Of a stretch of DNA of 64,000 bases, positions 62,572 to 64,000 are shown one piece after another. Source of the stretch: Gymnogyps californianus (lineage: Eukaryota > Chordata > Aves > Accipitriformes > Cathartidae); assembly GCF_018139145.2 (NCBI RefSeq), contig NW_026114290.1, positions 496,001-560,000 on the forward strand, in the 5' to 3' direction. A program made the position numbers and the translations under genes. The notes under the pieces are model-generated. The model saw nothing but the letters and a program-made list of their open reading frames with translations, had not been told where the DNA came from and did not search any database. The number at the start of each line of letters is the position of its first letter. The first letter of the stretch is position 1.

Positions 62572-64000
62572 CTGCGAGGCGAGCGGGGACCCTTCAGCGG
62601 GTGGGGACCCACCGGAGACACCCCGGCTGTTCTCTGTGCTTCCAGCCAGGGACGGCAGCCGCATCCCCATCCCCCTGTCTGCCTCTCGCCAAGCCGGGCC
62701 GGCCCGGTGCCAGGCAGCTGTGTGGGCCCAAGGTCCGGTCCAGCAGCCGCCAGATTCCTTCACCGCATTCCTCCGCCCCCGGCCCTGCTCTGCACCCCAC
62801 GGCACGGGTGCACCCCATGGGGTGGGAGGGCTCCATCACCCATGGGAGACCCCCGTCACCCCTAAAAGCGCAGCCCGGCTGCACCCAACTGGGGGAGCGG
62901 GGAGAGGGTTGAGGGTGCTGCCCTCTCTCCGCAGGGAGCCAGACCCCAATCATCGGCGGCGCGTGGAGGGTTAATCCGGCACAGCCAGGTGTGTGTGCGT
63001 GGTGGGGGGGTGATGACTGCAGCCACATCAGAGAGCACCGGGGGGGGGGCCCCCCCAGCCTGGGGCAGCACCCACCCTCCTTGCCGGAGAGGCCTGTCCG
63101 GGCAGGCCAGGCAGGGGGATCTGGGGAGGCGGGGGGGGGAGCAATTCCTCCTGGGGCTCCCCAAGCTACCCCCAGCCCCCCCCCAGCCCGGCTGGGGCAC
63201 CCCAAATATGAGTAGGGGCACAGGAGGACGGGGCCAGGCTGGGAACGGGCTGACCCCGCTTCGGCCGAGAGACTCTCAGGCCCTCCTGACCCCGGCACAT
63301 GGGTCCGGCTTCCTGCCGGAGCTCCCCGGGGAGAGCCGTCACCCAGCCGCGGCATGCCGGGGTTGAGGGGGGACTCCCCCCCCCCCCCCCGCAAGCTGGG
63401 AACTCCTGGTACAGGGCTGGTGGGTGGCCCTGGAATGGCTGTACCGGCCAAGCCCCTCCGGACACCAAACTCGGGAGTGTGCGGCATGGGGGGCTCGGGG
63501 AGCTAGAGGGGGGGGGGGAACGGGAGTGCCGGCGGCGGCTCGGCGTAGCTCTTGGTAAAGCTAAGGGTAGGGTGTGGCGAAGCTGGTGGGAGCAGGGTGA
63601 GGGGGCCCCCCACAGCCCCCCCACGGCCTCCGGGAGCCCGCGCCAGTGCTTATCCCCGTTATTCACACTTCAGGTGCTCCCCCAGACCCCCTCGCTGCCC
63701 CCCCGGCCGGCCAGCCAGGGGACCCAGGCGTCCTGGCTCCCCACCCCGCCTGCTCCCCCGCCCCGGGGGGCAGCAACCCCACCAAGAGACCCAGGGGGGT
63801 GCACCCCTGCCCCGGGGGAGCACCCCCTCCCCGGGGGGAGCACCCCTGCCAGGGGACCTAGGGGGAGCACCCCTGCCCTGGGGGGAGCACCCCTACTCGG
63901 GGACCCAGGGGGTACACCCCTGCCTCAAGGGGTGCACCCCTACCAGGGACCCACAGGGAGCACCCTCATGCTAAGGGGAGCACCCCTGTCCCACGGGGAG
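62572..64000. other. Presumed COL5A3 intron 1; exon 1 not found
   Basis: GC-rich unique sequence upstream of exon 2. I looked on the minus strand for an ATG followed by a Leu-rich signal peptide and a phase-1 GT donor and found no convincing candidate, so exon 1 probably lies beyond the window. G and C runs occur near 63.04, 63.13, 63.38 and 63.51 kb. A minisatellite occupies the last 200 bp. Confidence 0.5.
63795..64000. repeat. Palindrome-rich minisatellite at the window edge
   Basis: Tandem units of about 16-30 bp built on GGGGAGCACCCCTGCC, with intervening GACCCAGG-type spacers; several copies contain the perfect palindrome GGGGTGCACCCC. About ten units are visible and the array appears to continue past the right edge. 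Confidence 0.88.

Noticed and set aside
62572..64000. COL5A3 signal-peptide exon 1 inside the window
   Set aside because: No minus-strand ATG with a Leu-rich core and a phase-1 GT donor could be found; short Pro/Gly-rich frames there do not look like a secretory leader.

Overview
ORGANISM. The window looks like avian nuclear DNA. It holds spliced vertebrate genes with GT-AG introns, a CR1 LINE tail (7198-7302), very high GC, many C/G homopolymers and at least ten minisatellites. That texture, with a 67-exon collagen gene squeezed into under 20 kb, is typical of a GC-rich avian (dot) microchromosome. The species cannot be named from the sequence. LAYOUT. 1-15.1 kb: no gene recognised; simple repeats, a CR1 fragment and several AT-rich islands resembling conserved noncoding elements. 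15.4-17.0 kb (minus): a four-exon ATG8-family gene of the LC3C class (MAP1LC3C). 17-27 kb: intergenic, with AT-rich islands, an AT-rich satellite (19.9-20.7 kb), a 29-bp GC-rich minisatellite (20.9-22.35 kb), a GGGGAT array (23.9-24.4 kb) and a polypyrimidine array (25.9-26.5 kb). 27.2-44.1 kb (minus): OLFM2, complete, with two alternative first exons (40.2 and 44.1 kb) and minisatellites in introns 3 and 5. 45.98-62.57 kb (minus): COL5A3, exons 2-67 of an inferred 67; the signal-peptide exon 1 was not found. 62.6-64 kb: presumed COL5A3 intron 1 and a minisatellite running off the window. LOGIC. COL5A3 followed by OLFM2 in the same orientation matches human 19p13.2 and parallels the ancient COL5A1-OLFM1 and COL11A1-OLFM3 pairs, so this is the third member of that paralogon. 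The products are unrelated by pathway: an autophagy ubiquitin-like protein, a secreted neuronal olfactomedin and a fibrillar procollagen chain. Their shared feature is location, in GC-rich sequence where bird genes were long missing from assemblies. I found no operon-like or novel multi-gene system. The most unusual points are the 64-residue tail of the LC3C-class protein with a LIR-like core, the full eight-cysteine set in the alpha3(V) C-propeptide, the two-promoter structure of OLFM2, and the density and variety of tandem repeats.
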